Part shown: positions 16,078-24,641 of the stretch, in pieces | Layout: each line of letters starts with the position of its first letter | Position numbering within the stretch: position 1 is the first letter of the stretch | From: Allokutzneria sp. A3M-2-11 16 | Lineage (GTDB): Bacteria; Actinomycetota; Actinomycetes; Mycobacteriales; Pseudonocardiaceae | Length of the DNA: 64,000 nucleotides | Reading direction: 5' to 3' | Assembly: GCF_024213555.1 (NCBI RefSeq) | Contig: NZ_JANAVO010000013.1 | Span: 62,001 to 126,000 of the forward strand | Position numbers and translations under genes: made by a program | Notes under the pieces: generated by a model | Told to the model about the DNA's origin: nothing | What the model saw: the letters and a program-made list of their open reading frames with translations, nothing else | The model's database searches: none

Positions 16078-18032
16078 CTGTTCAGCTCCAAGGTCGGGAC
16101 ATCCACGGGGACGAAGCCTAAAACCTGCCCGTAGAAGGACAACTCGGCTTCAAGTGACGCCGCGACCGTCTCGGCCTTGCGGAAGCCGTGCTGCTCACCC
16201 TCGAAGGTGAGGTGGGCGTGTTCGATCCCGGTACCGGCGAGCTGCTGGGCGAAGCGTTCGCACTGCACCGGCGGGCAGATCTCGTCCTCAAGTCCCTGGA
16301 GCATCAGGATCGGTCCGGCGAGCCGGTCCACCCTGGTGCTGGGGGAGCGGTCGAGGTAGCGCTGCTCGGTCTCGGGCAGCTTGCCGACGATGCTCTGCAG
16401 GTACTGCGACTCGAAGTCGTGGGTCTCGCCCGTGGCCCAGCCAAGAAGGTCCAGGATCGGGTAGTACGCGGCGCCGCAGCGGTAGACCTTCACCGAGGTG
16501 AGCGACGCGGCCGTGGTCCAGCCGCCCGCGCTCCCGCCTCGGATCGCCAGCCGGTCGGGGTCCGCGCTGCCCTCCGCCGCGAGTGCCGAGGCGACCGCCG
16601 CGCAGTCCTCCACGTCGACGACGCCCCACTGTTCGCGCAGCCGCTCGCGGAACGCGCGGCCGTAGCCGGTGGAACCGCCGTAGTTCACCGCGACGACGCC
16701 GATGCCACGGCTGGTGAAGTAGGTGAACTCGTTGTCCAGGGTCCCGGAGATCCGCCCGGTCGGGCCGCCGTGCACGTGCACGACGTACGGCGGCAGCTCG
16801 CCTTCGGGCGCGGCGAAGTCGGGGTTGGTCGGCGGATAGACGTAGGCGGGGATGCGCTGACCGTCCGGCCCGGTGAACACCCGCGCCTCGGGCACCGGCA
16901 GCCACGCCGGATCGTCCAGCCCCTGCGGTGGTGTCGTGACCTGCGCGCACTCACCAGTGTTGAGATCGACTCGATACACCGCGCCGTGGCTGGTCGGCCC
17001 GCTGGCGATGCCCACGATCGTCGAACCGGACGCGGCGAGCGGCGACAGCCAGTGCAGCGGCGGCAGGTCGAGATCGGTGACGGTGCCCGCGTTCTCGTCC
17101 AGCAGCGCGAGGACGCCCGCGCGCAGCACCGCGTGCCTGCCGTCGCCGAGCGGGGCGAACCAGCGCGCGCCGAGCTTCCACAGCGGTCCGCCCAGCTCGT
17201 CGGCGATCGGCGCGACGTTGCGCGCGGTCCCGTCGAGGTCGATGCGGAACAGGTTCCACCAGCCGCTCGGATCGGTGATCGCGTACACCGATCCGTCGTC
17301 GGCCCACTCGACCTGGCAGACCGCCTCGTCACGGCCGCCCGCGAGGACGCGGTGCCCGCCGACTGAACCGTCCGGGTGGATCGGCGCGACGCACAGTTCG
17401 GTGGCGTCCCACGGCATGTCCGGGTGGTTCCAGCCGATCCACGCCATGTGCCTGCCGTCCGGGCTGCACTGCGGCGCGGTCATGAAGCGGTGGCTGGACT
17501 TCAGCTCGCGAATGGTGCCGTCCAGGCCGATCGCGACCAGCGAGCGGCGGACGTCGGTGGGGCCGGGGCCGGTGATCTCCTCGCGCACGCACCACACCGC
17601 GGTGCCCCCGGGCGGGGCGACGAGATCGCCGAAGCGCAGGCCGTGCCGGGTCCCTGGTTCCGGGGTCAGCGGGACCGGCTCGGCGTCCCCGTCGGTGAGG
17701 TCCAGCAGGTAGACGCGCTGGTCGTCCCAGTTGGTGAAGACCACTCGCGGGCCGTCCAGCACCACGTAGGGACGGCCGCCGTACTCGTGCACGCGGTTGC
17801 GGACGTTCCACGGGGCGCCGAGCACGCGGACCGGCTCTTCGCCGGGGCGACCGCGGAACAGGGCGACGCGTCCGCCCTCGGTCGGCTGGCCCTCGGCCCA
17901 CCACAGCTGATCGGAGTGGAGGCCGGCCCACTGCGGTCCGGAGGCCACGGCGGCGGCCTCGGCCGAGCTGATCGGGGAGGCCCAGGTCCCATAGGGCGAG
18001 ATCGTCACCACGCGACGAGGGTAGCCATTCAC
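16074..18032 (-). CDS. Prolyl oligopeptidase-family (S9) peptidase
   Basis: This 652-residue protein has an N-terminal beta-propeller-like region (about 30-390, with repeated D-G-x-x-W/H strands) and a C-terminal alpha/beta-hydrolase domain. The latter carries HVHGGPTG (oxyanion region), GGSTGYGRAFRERL, the nucleophile in RGGSAGGWTT, a likely acid in QGLEDEICPP and the His in EGEQHGFRK. No signal peptide is seen, so it is probably cytoplasmic, cutting short peptides. GTG codons at 18011/18008 are alternative starts. It is coupled by ATGA to the LD-carboxypeptidase. Confidence 0.92.
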   Translation of the reverse strand: MNGYPRRVVTISPYGTWASPISSAEAAAVASGPQWAGLHSDQLWWAEGQPTEGGRVALFRGRPGEEPVRVLGAPWNVRNRVHEYGGRPYVVLDGPRVVFTNWDDQRVYLLDLTDGDAEPVPLTPEPGTRHGLRFGDLVAPPGGTAVWCVREEITGPGPTDVRRSLVAIGLDGTIRELKSSHRFMTAPQCSPDGRHMAWIGWNHPDMPWDATELCVAPIHPDGSVGGHRVLAGGRDEAVCQVEWADDGSVYAITDPSGWWNLFRIDLDGTARNVAPIADELGGPLWKLGARWFAPLGDGRHAVLRAGVLALLDENAGTVTDLDLPPLHWLSPLAASGSTIVGIASGPTSHGAVYRVDLNTGECAQVTTPPQGLDDPAWLPVPEARVFTGPDGQRIPAYVYPPTNPDFAAPEGELPPYVVHVHGGPTGRISGTLDNEFTYFTSRGIGVVAVNYGGSTGYGRAFRERLREQWGVVDVEDCAAVASALAAEGSADPDRLAIRGGSAGGWTTAASLTSVKVYRCGAAYYPILDLLGWATGETHDFESQYLQSIVGKLPETEQRYLDRSPSTRVDRLAGPILMLQGLEDEICPPVQCERFAQQLAGTGIEHAHLTFEGEQHGFRKAETVAASLEAELSFYGQVLGFVPVDVPTLELNR

Positions 18033-18230
18033 ACACTGTCTACTGTGGACGAATGTGGCACTGCCTGAAAAGCAGTGGTCCGGACCATCTGTTCGCGATG
18101 AGCGAAACCGCGCGGTTGCCCGCCGGAAGGGGACGTCCTGGGCAAACGGGGCGAACCAGGCGATGGGTGATCAAAAAACGAGCCGGGGAATGTGCCTGGA
18201 CGCCCAACGTGTCCTAGGGTCGTCAGTGCC

Positions 18231-18812
18231 ATGGCCAGGATCATTCATCTCTTTCGCACGCCGGACCGTTTCGTCGCAGGAACGGTCGGGCAGCCCGGTG
18301 ACCGCGTCTTCTACCTGCAAGCCTCTGAGGAGGGCAGGACGGTGAGCGTGTCGCTGGAGAAACAGCAGGTCGCCGTGCTCGCCGAACGCCTGGGGGCGTT
18401 GCTGGAGGAGGTGCAGCGGCGCTTCGGCGCCGACGTGCCCGCCGCCACGCCGGGCGAGGTCGTCGACAACCAGCCGCTGGAAGTGCCGCTGGACGAGGAG
18501 TTCCGCGTGGGCACCATGGGCCTCGGCTGGGACGCGGAGTCCCACGCCGTGGTCATCGAGCTGCTCGCGGTCACCGAGGAGGAGGTCGACGAGTCGGTCG
18601 TGCTCGACGACACCGAGGAAGGGCCGGACGCGGTGCGGGTCTTCCTCACCCCGGTGCTGGCGCGGGCCTTCGCCCAGCGGGCCGAACGGGTCGTCGCCGC
18701 GGGGCGCAAGCCGTGCCCGCTGTGCAACGGTCCGCTGGACGCCGACGGCCACATCTGCCCCCGCCAGAACGGCTACCGCCGCGGAGCGGTCGCCGACGAG
18801 GCCGACGAGTAG
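18231..18812 (+). CDS. DUF3090 family protein with C-terminal zinc-ribbon
   Basis: The ATG at 18231 (MARIIHLF) is chosen over the upstream in-frame start because homologues begin there. The 193-residue protein matches the DUF3090 family: FYLQASEEG near the N-terminus, an acidic middle region and a C-terminal CPLCNGPLD-DGHICPRQNGY that looks like a zinc ribbon. The function is unknown. Its stop overlaps the next gene's GTG, and the pair is conserved side by side in many actinobacteria. Confidence 0.88.
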   Translation: MARIIHLFRTPDRFVAGTVGQPGDRVFYLQASEEGRTVSVSLEKQQVAVLAERLGALLEEVQRRFGADVPAATPGEVVDNQPLEVPLDEEFRVGTMGLGWDAESHAVVIELLAVTEEEVDESVVLDDTEEGPDAVRVFLTPVLARAFAQRAERVVAAGRKPCPLCNGPLDADGHICPRQNGYRRGAVADEADE

Positions 18813-19606
18813 TGCGGCCGGGCGAGGCGGGCGCGCTGGAGCTGGTCCGGCACGGCCGCATCGAGGTGCAGGGCAGGCTGGTCGACGCGTCCAACGCCAC
18901 CCTGTTCGGCTCGATCAGCCACGAGGGCGTGCGCGCGGAGGCGGTCTACAAGCCGATCCGCGGTGAACGCCCGCTGTGGGACTTCCCGGACGGCACCCTC
19001 GCCGGGCGCGAGGTGGCCAGCTACCTGCTCTCCGAGGCGGCTGGCTGGGGCCTGGTGCCGCCCACCGTGCTGCGCGACGGTCCCTTCGGCCCCGGCATGG
19101 TCCAGCTCTGGGTGGACGTGGAGCCGGAGGCGGACCTGGTCGACGTGATCGCGCCGGACGCGGTGCAGCCGGGCTGGCGGACGGTGCTGGAGGCGCACGA
19201 CCGCTTCGGCGACCCGGCGGTCCTCGCGCACGCCGACCACCCGAGCATGCGCCTGCTCGCGGTCCTCGACGTGGTGCTCAACAACGCCGACCGCAAGGGC
19301 GGGCACGTGCTGCACGCCAAGGACGGCGCGGTATACGGGGTGGACCACGGCATCTGCCTGCACCACGAGGACAAGCTGCGCACGGTGCTGTGGGGCTGGA
19401 TCGGCGAGCAACTGCCGGAGCAGGTGGCCGAGGTGCTGACGGTGCTGCGCGAGCGGTTGGCCGGGGACCTCGGCGAGGCGCTGGCCGAACACCTGACCCG
19501 CAAGGAGATTCGCGCGACCGAGGACCGGATATCCCGGTTGCTGGAGACGGCCGTGTTCCCGGAGCCCTCGGGGGAGTGGCCGGCGATCCCGTGGCCCGCG
19601 TTCTGA
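18812..19606 (+). CDS. SCO1664-family PI3/PI4-kinase-like protein
   Basis: The GTG at 18812 shares its G with the stop of the DUF3090 gene. The 264-residue product contains VYKPIRGERPLWDFPDGTLAGREVA (split, about residues 45-70), LDVVLNNADRKGGHVL and VYGVDHGICLHHEDKLRTVLWGW, the lysine, catalytic N-x-D and D-H-G pattern of the atypical PI3/4-kinase-like fold. Members are always found with DUF3090 and often near mycothiol genes. Substrate and role are unknown. Confidence 0.85.
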   Translation: MRPGEAGALELVRHGRIEVQGRLVDASNATLFGSISHEGVRAEAVYKPIRGERPLWDFPDGTLAGREVASYLLSEAAGWGLVPPTVLRDGPFGPGMVQLWVDVEPEADLVDVIAPDAVQPGWRTVLEAHDRFGDPAVLAHADHPSMRLLAVLDVVLNNADRKGGHVLHAKDGAVYGVDHGICLHHEDKLRTVLWGWIGEQLPEQVAEVLTVLRERLAGDLGEALAEHLTRKEIRATEDRISRLLETAVFPEPSGEWPAIPWPAF

Positions 19607-19671
19607 TCAGGGGCGGGCTCGGCCCGGCTATCGCGAACATGGACCTGTGCAACCCGCCCTGAAGGGGACCG

Positions 19672-20469
19672 ATGATCGTCATCGCGCACATCAGCGACAC
19701 GCACTTCGACGGCGGGGACCGGGCGACCGGGCGCGCGGCGGCGGTGATGGACTACATCAGGGGCCTGCCCACGCCGGTGGACGCGATCGTGGTCAGCGGT
19801 GACATCACCGACCACGGCACCGAGGCGGAGTACGAGCAGGCGCGGGACACGCTCTCCGCCGACGTGCCGGTGCTGGTGCTCCCCGGTAACCACGACGCCC
19901 GCAGCACCTTCCGGGAAGTGTTGCTGCGCAAGGAGTTCAGCGGGGCCGACGCGGAGGACCCGACCGGGACCGACGCGCCGGTCAACCGGGTCCGCGAGGT
20001 CGGCGGTGCGGTGTTCCTGCTCTGCGACTCGGTGATCCCCGGCCGCGACGAGGGCCTGCTGGACGACGACACGATCGCCTGGCTCGACGAGCGCCTGACC
20101 GAGGTGTCCCCGGAGGCGCCCGCGCTGATCTGCGTGCACCACCCGCCGGTGAAGCTGCACGACCCGTTCGTCGACGCGCTCGGCATGCGCGGCGCCGACC
20201 GGCTGGCCCGGGTGATCGAGAAGCACCCCAGGGTCGCCGGGGTGCTGTGCGGGCACGCGCACGCCGCCGCCGCGACGACCTTCGCCGGGCGGCCGCTGCT
20301 GGTCGCGCCCGGCGTGGTGTCCACCGGCCTGCTGCCGTGGGAGCACGGCGGGATGAGCCTGGACCTGCCGCCCGGCCTGGCCTTCCACGTCCTCGACGAG
20401 GAGAACCGGCTCACCACCCACTACCGCGTGGTGCCCCACAACGGCCGCTCCACCGGCCAGACGTCGTAG
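19672..20469 (+). CDS. Calcineurin-like metallophosphoesterase (Icc/CpdA-like)
   Basis: This 265-residue protein carries the full metallophosphoesterase motif set: HISDTHFDGGDR, VVSGDITDHG, LPGNHDARS, VHHPPV and GHAHAA. The fold binds two metal ions and hydrolyses phosphodiesters such as cyclic nucleotides. It follows the SCO1664-type gene by 65 bp and may be co-transcribed. Its last 49 bp overlap the 3' end of the convergent cupin gene. Confidence 0.92.
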   Translation: MIVIAHISDTHFDGGDRATGRAAAVMDYIRGLPTPVDAIVVSGDITDHGTEAEYEQARDTLSADVPVLVLPGNHDARSTFREVLLRKEFSGADAEDPTGTDAPVNRVREVGGAVFLLCDSVIPGRDEGLLDDDTIAWLDERLTEVSPEAPALICVHHPPVKLHDPFVDALGMRGADRLARVIEKHPRVAGVLCGHAHAAAATTFAGRPLLVAPGVVSTGLLPWEHGGMSLDLPPGLAFHVLDEENRLTTHYRVVPHNGRSTGQTS

Positions 20470-20888
20470 CGCGAGGGGTCGGGTGCGACGTAGCCTGCGG
20501 GAATGTCGCCGGCGGCGACGCGGGCGAGGTGCCGCAGGTAGTCGAAGCGCTGCACCCCGGGCGTGATCGCGACCAGCAGGTCCGCGTGGGAGCCGGCAGC
20601 GGCGCCGAACGCGTGTGGCATCAGCGGGGGCACGACGACGAGGCCGCCCTTGCCGACGCGCTCCAGCTGGTCGTCGAGCATGATCTCCAGCTCCCCGTCC
20701 ACCACGTAGAAGATCTCCGTGGACCGGGCGTGGTAGTGCGGTTTGCCGCCTTCCACGCCGGCTCCGAGACTCAGCCGGCCGGCGCTGATGCTGCCGCCGG
20801 TGGTGTCGCCGTCGGCGAGCAGCCTGCCCGACGTGGTGGGGGAGAAGGTCAGGAGCTCGGCGTCCTCTTCACGGAAGATCTGTGTCAT
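20421..20888 (-). CDS. Cupin-domain protein
   Basis: The ATG at 20888 starts a 155-residue single-domain cupin with metal-ligand motifs G-KPHYHARSTEIFYVVDGELE (split, about residues 48-70) and VPPLMPHAFG. No other domain is present. It is divergent from a LysR regulator with a LysR-type palindrome in between, so it is a likely target of that regulator. The substrate is not evident; such proteins can be small isomerases, dioxygenases or sensors. Confidence 0.85.
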   Translation of the reverse strand: MTQIFREEDAELLTFSPTTSGRLLADGDTTGGSISAGRLSLGAGVEGGKPHYHARSTEIFYVVDGELEIMLDDQLERVGKGGLVVVPPLMPHAFGAAAGSHADLLVAITPGVQRFDYLRHLARVAAGDIPAGYVAPDPSRYDVWPVERPLWGTTR

Positions 20889-20945
20889 GCCCCGAGTACA
20901 CCCGCGCGGGGACACCGTGCCCAGACCTGGTTGTCCCCTACAGTT

Positions 20946-20960
20946 ATCACCGATCGTGAT
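20946..20960. promoter_or_regulatory. LysR-type binding site between cupin and LysR genes
   Basis: The perfect interrupted palindrome ATCAC-CGATC-GTGAT has the T-N11-A form of LysR sites. It lies 57 bp upstream of the cupin start and 13 bp before the preferred LysR start, a normal place for autoregulation with control of the divergent gene. Confidence 0.65.
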
Positions 20961-20973
20961 GAGTGGGGTGGGG

Positions 20974-21858
20974 ATGGAACTGCGCCAGCTGCGGTACTTC
21001 GTCGAGGTCGCGGACACGGGCGGCTTCGGGCGCGCGGCCGAGCGGTTGCACATCGTCCAACCGGCGGTGAGCCAGCAGATCCGCCGCCTCGAACGCGAGC
21101 TGGGGGTGCGGCTCTTCGACCGCTCCACCCGGCACGTGCGCGTCACGAGCGAGGGAGAACGCCTGCTGCCGGAGGCCCGCGCCGCGCTCGCCGCCGCCGA
21201 CAGGGTGCGGAGCACCGCCGAGCACATCAAGTCCGGCGAGGGCCTCGTGCTGCGCCTGGGATCGGGGCGGGCGCCAGGGCCGGAGGTGCGGCGGGTGCTG
21301 GACGAACTCCCGGACAGCGTGCGGGTTCACCTGAGCACGCGGCCGCAGACCGAGCTGCCGGATGCGGTCCGGACCGGGGAGCTGGACGCCGCGTTCGTTC
21401 GCGCCCTCGCCGCGGCGCCCGGCCTGCACGTCTGTCCGATGTGGACTGAGCAGCTGGTCGTCGCCCTGCCCGCCGGTCACCACCTCGCGGATCGCTCCGA
21501 GCTGCACCTGCCCGACCTCGCCGAGCTGCCGGTCAGATTGGCTCCACGGCACCGCAATCCGCCGTTTCACGACCTGATCACCACCGCGTTCGCCGAGCAC
21601 GGCATCGAGCCGCCGAACGGGCCCGAGTTCACCAACCTCATCGGCACGCTCGCGGACATGGCCGTCGCCGATCCGTCATGGACGCCCTTCTACGCGGTGG
21701 GTGACCCGCCCGCCGTCCGCCACATCGCCTTCATCCCGCTCGCCGCGCCGTTGCTGACAACCGCTCTCGTCGTCGCCTCGCCGCAGGCGCGGGCTCACGG
21801 ACTGCTGCGGCCACTCCGGCGGCTACCGTGTCCTGACTCCGAGGGAGGTGCGTCATGA
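20974..21858 (+). CDS. LysR-family transcriptional regulator
   Basis: The ATG at 20974 (MELRQLRYFVEV) is preferred over 20959 because homologues begin MELRQL and a GGGG-rich box precedes it. The 294-residue protein has the classical HTH (RAAERLHIVQPAVSQQIRRLE) and a periplasmic-binding-like effector domain. It probably regulates itself and the divergent cupin gene through the palindrome at 20946-20960. Its stop overlaps the next oxidoreductase start by 4 bp. Confidence 0.9.
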   Translation: MELRQLRYFVEVADTGGFGRAAERLHIVQPAVSQQIRRLERELGVRLFDRSTRHVRVTSEGERLLPEARAALAAADRVRSTAEHIKSGEGLVLRLGSGRAPGPEVRRVLDELPDSVRVHLSTRPQTELPDAVRTGELDAAFVRALAAAPGLHVCPMWTEQLVVALPAGHHLADRSELHLPDLAELPVRLAPRHRNPPFHDLITTAFAEHGIEPPNGPEFTNLIGTLADMAVADPSWTPFYAVGDPPAVRHIAFIPLAAPLLTTALVVASPQARAHGLLRPLRRLPCPDSEGGAS

Positions 21859-22697
21859 AGGTGGGGCTGGCGCTGCGCAACGGCGGGGCTCAGGTCGACG
21901 GTCGGGAACTGGTGGCCGCGGCGGTCGGCGCGGAGGAGGCCGGGCTCGACTCGGTGTGGGTGATGGACCGGTGGCTGCGACCACACGCCGCCGTGGACAT
22001 ACCCGGAGTGCCGGTCCCGGTGACCATGCCCGCCGACAGCTACTCGTGCGTGTTCGACCCGATCGAGACGCTGACCTTCATCGCCGCGCGCACCGAGCGG
22101 ATTCTGTTGGGTACCAGTGCGATCAACGCGCTGTACCACCCGCCGGTGCTGCTCGCGCGACGGTTGGCCACGCTGGACCGGCTCTCCGGTGGCCGGGTGA
22201 TCGCGGGCCTGACCTCGGGGTGGATGGCCGAGGAGTTCTCCGTGGCGGGTGTGCCGCGCGAGAGGGCGGGAGTGGGGCTGGACGACCACGTGGCGGCGAT
22301 GCGCGCGGTGTGGGGACCCGACCCGGTGACCCACAACAGCGACCACTACGTCATCCCGACCTCGGACATCGGACCGAAACCCTTGCAAGACAACGGGATT
22401 CCGATCATGGTCGGCTACACCACCCCGGCCGGAGCGCGTCGCGCGGCCCGGATCGGTGACGGCATCCACCCGTACCGCAACGACTTCGACTCACTCGTGG
22501 CCGATATCGCGGTCGCGGGCGGGAAGCCCGTCGTCCTGCGCACGGACGTGGGGGCAGGCATCCTGACCGGCTCGGCCCGGCAGTGGGTCGACGGCCTGGC
22601 GCGGCTGGAGGAGCTCGGTGTCGACCACGTGCTCGTGCAGCTCGACGATGATCACCCGGTCGAGGCCCTGGCCGCGGCGGCGCACGCCCTCCGCTAG
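21855..22697 (+). CDS. LLM-class F420-dependent oxidoreductase
   Basis: This 280-residue protein has the luciferase-like TIM-barrel pattern: MKVGLALRNGG, GLDSVWVMDRW, F-PIETLTFIAARTERI-LGTS, NALYHPPVLLARRLATLDRLSGGR and GLTSGWMAEEF. Such enzymes in actinomycetes use F420 or flavin. ATGA overlap couples it to the LysR gene. The last about 200 bp overlap, antiparallel, the 3' end of the ATPase-like frame 22491-23306; the LLM frame is complete and normal, so the other frame is the suspect one. Confidence 0.88.
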   Translation: MKVGLALRNGGAQVDGRELVAAAVGAEEAGLDSVWVMDRWLRPHAAVDIPGVPVPVTMPADSYSCVFDPIETLTFIAARTERILLGTSAINALYHPPVLLARRLATLDRLSGGRVIAGLTSGWMAEEFSVAGVPRERAGVGLDDHVAAMRAVWGPDPVTHNSDHYVIPTSDIGPKPLQDNGIPIMVGYTTPAGARRAARIGDGIHPYRNDFDSLVADIAVAGGKPVVLRTDVGAGILTGSARQWVDGLARLEELGVDHVLVQLDDDHPVEALAAAAHALR

Positions 22698-23306
22698 CCG
22701 GACCAGCACGCGGGCCAGCAGCGGATCGCCGTCCGTGGCGATCAGCGACACCGGCTCGTCCGTCCACAGTGGACGGCCGTGGAAACCGGCGGGGGCGACG
22801 TCGTGCAGGCGGTCGAGCCGTTCGGCCAGGACGTGCGGCACGCCCGCGCCGAACGTCCAGCCGCGTCCGACCATCCGGTCCACCTCGGCGGGGGACAGGC
22901 GCGGATCGCGGATGCTGTCGGCGAGCACGCGGACCCCGGCGGAGAGGCGGGCGAAGCTGATCGCACCGTCCAGGCTGTCCACCACCAGCCGCAGGACCTC
23001 CGTGGCGCCGAGCGCGTGCCCGAGGTGGCGGGCGATGTCGTGCCGGTCGAGCCCGGAGAGCAGGTCGACGTGGGCGCCGCCGCCCTCGGCGAGGGTGACC
23101 GTCCTGGTGCGCATCCCGGCCAGCCGGGCGACGGTGACCAGGCCGTCTCCCAGGTGCTGACCGGTGAGGTCGAGCACGGTGACCCGATGCCCGGCGGCGA
23201 GCAGGTCCGCGCCCAGCGCGACCAGCTCCCGCGCCTTGGCCGAGCGGTCCGCCGACTCGCCCCACAGGCGGATCGCCTGCGCGAAGATCTCCAGCCGGCC
23301 GCTCAC
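22491..23306 (-). CDS. Possible ATPase-derived fragment downstream of a glycosyltransferase
   Basis: The GTG at 23306 follows a GAGGG box and lies 13 bp after the glycosyltransferase stop, so translation is plausible. About residues 20-200 have real-protein character: ARELVALGADLLAAGHRVTVLDLTGQ, ARLAGMRTRTVTL, HVDLLSGLD and RVLADSIRDPRLSPAEVDRMVG. This is reminiscent of HerA/TraG/VirB4-like ATPases after the P-loop, but no Walker A is present. From about residue 215 the frame runs antisense through the intact LLM oxidoreductase and looks like chance coding. I read it as a truncated or decaying ATPase gene whose 3' end was replaced; it may still be expressed. Not a confident assignment. Confidence 0.4.
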   Translation of the reverse strand: MSGRLEIFAQAIRLWGESADRSAKARELVALGADLLAAGHRVTVLDLTGQHLGDGLVTVARLAGMRTRTVTLAEGGGAHVDLLSGLDRHDIARHLGHALGATEVLRLVVDSLDGAISFARLSAGVRVLADSIRDPRLSPAEVDRMVGRGWTFGAGVPHVLAERLDRLHDVAPAGFHGRPLWTDEPVSLIATDGDPLLARVLVRLAEGVRRRGQGLDRVIIVELHEHVVDTELLQPRQAVDPLPGRAGQDACPHVRAQDDGLPARDRDIGHE

Positions 23307-23319
23307 GAGTGCCCTCGTT

Positions 23320-24531
23320 TCAGTACGTGCTCCCGAGCGCGGTGGTGACCAGGCGTTCCGCTGCGGCTCGTGCGCCGTCGGTGCGAATTTCGGCGGAGAG
23401 GGACAGAGCACGGGTGACCACCTCGGGTCGAAGGGCGTGGCTGAGCGCGGCGGTGACGGAGTCGGCGGTGGGCGTGCCCGGCGGGTGCGCGTGGCCGATC
23501 CCCAGCGCCTCGACGCGCCGCGCCCAGTAGTGCTGGTCGTAGCCCTGGGGGAGCAGGACCTGGGGAGTTCCGGCGCGTGCTGCGGCGGTCGTCGTGCCCG
23601 CGCCGCCGTGGTGCACGACGACGGCGACGCGCTTGAACAGCGCCTGGTGGTTGACCTCGCCGACGGAGAAGCAGTCGGGCGCGTCGTCGACGAGAGCCAG
23701 GCCGGTCCAGCCCCGGAGGACGATCACGCGCCGACCGAGCGAACGGGCCGCCCCGATCAGCGCCTCGGCGAGGCCCCGCGGCGCGCGAACGCTGCCGAAG
23801 CCGAGGTAGATCGGCGGATCACCGGCGTCGAGGAAGCTCTCCAGCTCCGGTGGCAGCGGGCGGTCGTCCGGCAGCAGCCAGGCGCCCGTGTGGACCACGT
23901 CCAGCTCGTCGGAGCCCGGCCACGGCCCGAGCACCGGGTCGGTCGCCAGGAACGGCCGGTCGCCGAAGATGTGGTCGCGCACGTCGGTGATCGGCTTCAG
24001 CCCGGCCGCGACGCGGTGCGCGTTGATCTCGTCGCCGACGTGCCCGTCCCAGCGTTGCGCGTCCCAAACCCAGCGAGTGCGATTGTCGACGAATTTCGAC
24101 GGCCTCGGTCCGAATGGCGGCGGTGAATGGTGCACGGAAGGCAGCGTCATGGGGCAGTAACTGACGTAGGCATAGCCTGTGCCCGTTTTTTCGGCTAGGC
24201 TGCGAGTCGCGAATTGAAGCGCTCCGCCGGCGAGGAGGACATCACATCCCTCTGCCGCTTCCCGGACCGCGGTGAACTGCGCGGCGACGGAATCCGGCAT
24301 CAGCCATTTCCGCCCTTCGTGGACCGGCACCGCCGGTGCGCCCGGCTTGGCGGATCTGTGCAGCTCAGGGCCGACAGGTGTGCTGGAGAAACCGTACGAG
24401 CCGATCCATTCCCGCAGGTCGGGCGGCACGCACAGGTGGGCTTCGTGGCCGAGCTCCCGCAGCTGGACGGCCAGCGCCACCAACGGCTGGACGTCCCCGC
24501 GTGATCCGATCGTGGACAGCAGTGCGCGCAT
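23320..24531 (-). CDS. GT1-family glycosyltransferase (GtfB/MGT-like)
   Basis: The ATG at 24531 follows a GGGGGAG box 6 nt away. The 403-residue GT-B enzyme starts MRALLSTIGSRGDVQPLVAL, has a linker WPGSDELDVVHTGAWLL, and a C-terminal donor site with GFGSV, HHGGAGTTTAAARAGTPQ and PQGYDQHYWARRV. This matches glycopeptide/macrolide-type glycosyltransferases that use NDP-sugars on small molecules or lipids. No sugar-synthesis or antibiotic scaffold genes are adjacent, so it is an orphan tailoring or detoxifying enzyme. A hairpin at 24563-24596 separates it from the small membrane gene upstream. Confidence 0.9.
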   Translation of the reverse strand: MRALLSTIGSRGDVQPLVALAVQLRELGHEAHLCVPPDLREWIGSYGFSSTPVGPELHRSAKPGAPAVPVHEGRKWLMPDSVAAQFTAVREAAEGCDVLLAGGALQFATRSLAEKTGTGYAYVSYCPMTLPSVHHSPPPFGPRPSKFVDNRTRWVWDAQRWDGHVGDEINAHRVAAGLKPITDVRDHIFGDRPFLATDPVLGPWPGSDELDVVHTGAWLLPDDRPLPPELESFLDAGDPPIYLGFGSVRAPRGLAEALIGAARSLGRRVIVLRGWTGLALVDDAPDCFSVGEVNHQALFKRVAVVVHHGGAGTTTAAARAGTPQVLLPQGYDQHYWARRVEALGIGHAHPPGTPTADSVTAALSHALRPEVVTRALSLSAEIRTDGARAAAERLVTTALGSTY

Positions 24532-24562
24532 GGAACTCCCCCGTGAGAAAAGTAAACGGCAG

Positions 24563-24596
24563 AAGGGCCCGAATTCTGGGGCATGGCCGGGCCCTT
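24563..24596 (-). terminator. Hairpin between the small membrane gene and the glycosyltransferase
   Basis: AAGGGCCCG and CGGGCCCTT form a 9-bp perfect stem with a 16-nt loop. Read on the minus strand it is followed by a T-rich run (TTTACTTTTCTC), the layout of an intrinsic terminator for the upstream two-gene unit. Confidence 0.55.
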
Positions 24597-24641
24597 GCCG
24601 CAAGCCCCCCATTGCGATATAAGTTGACCTGGGGATTGGTT

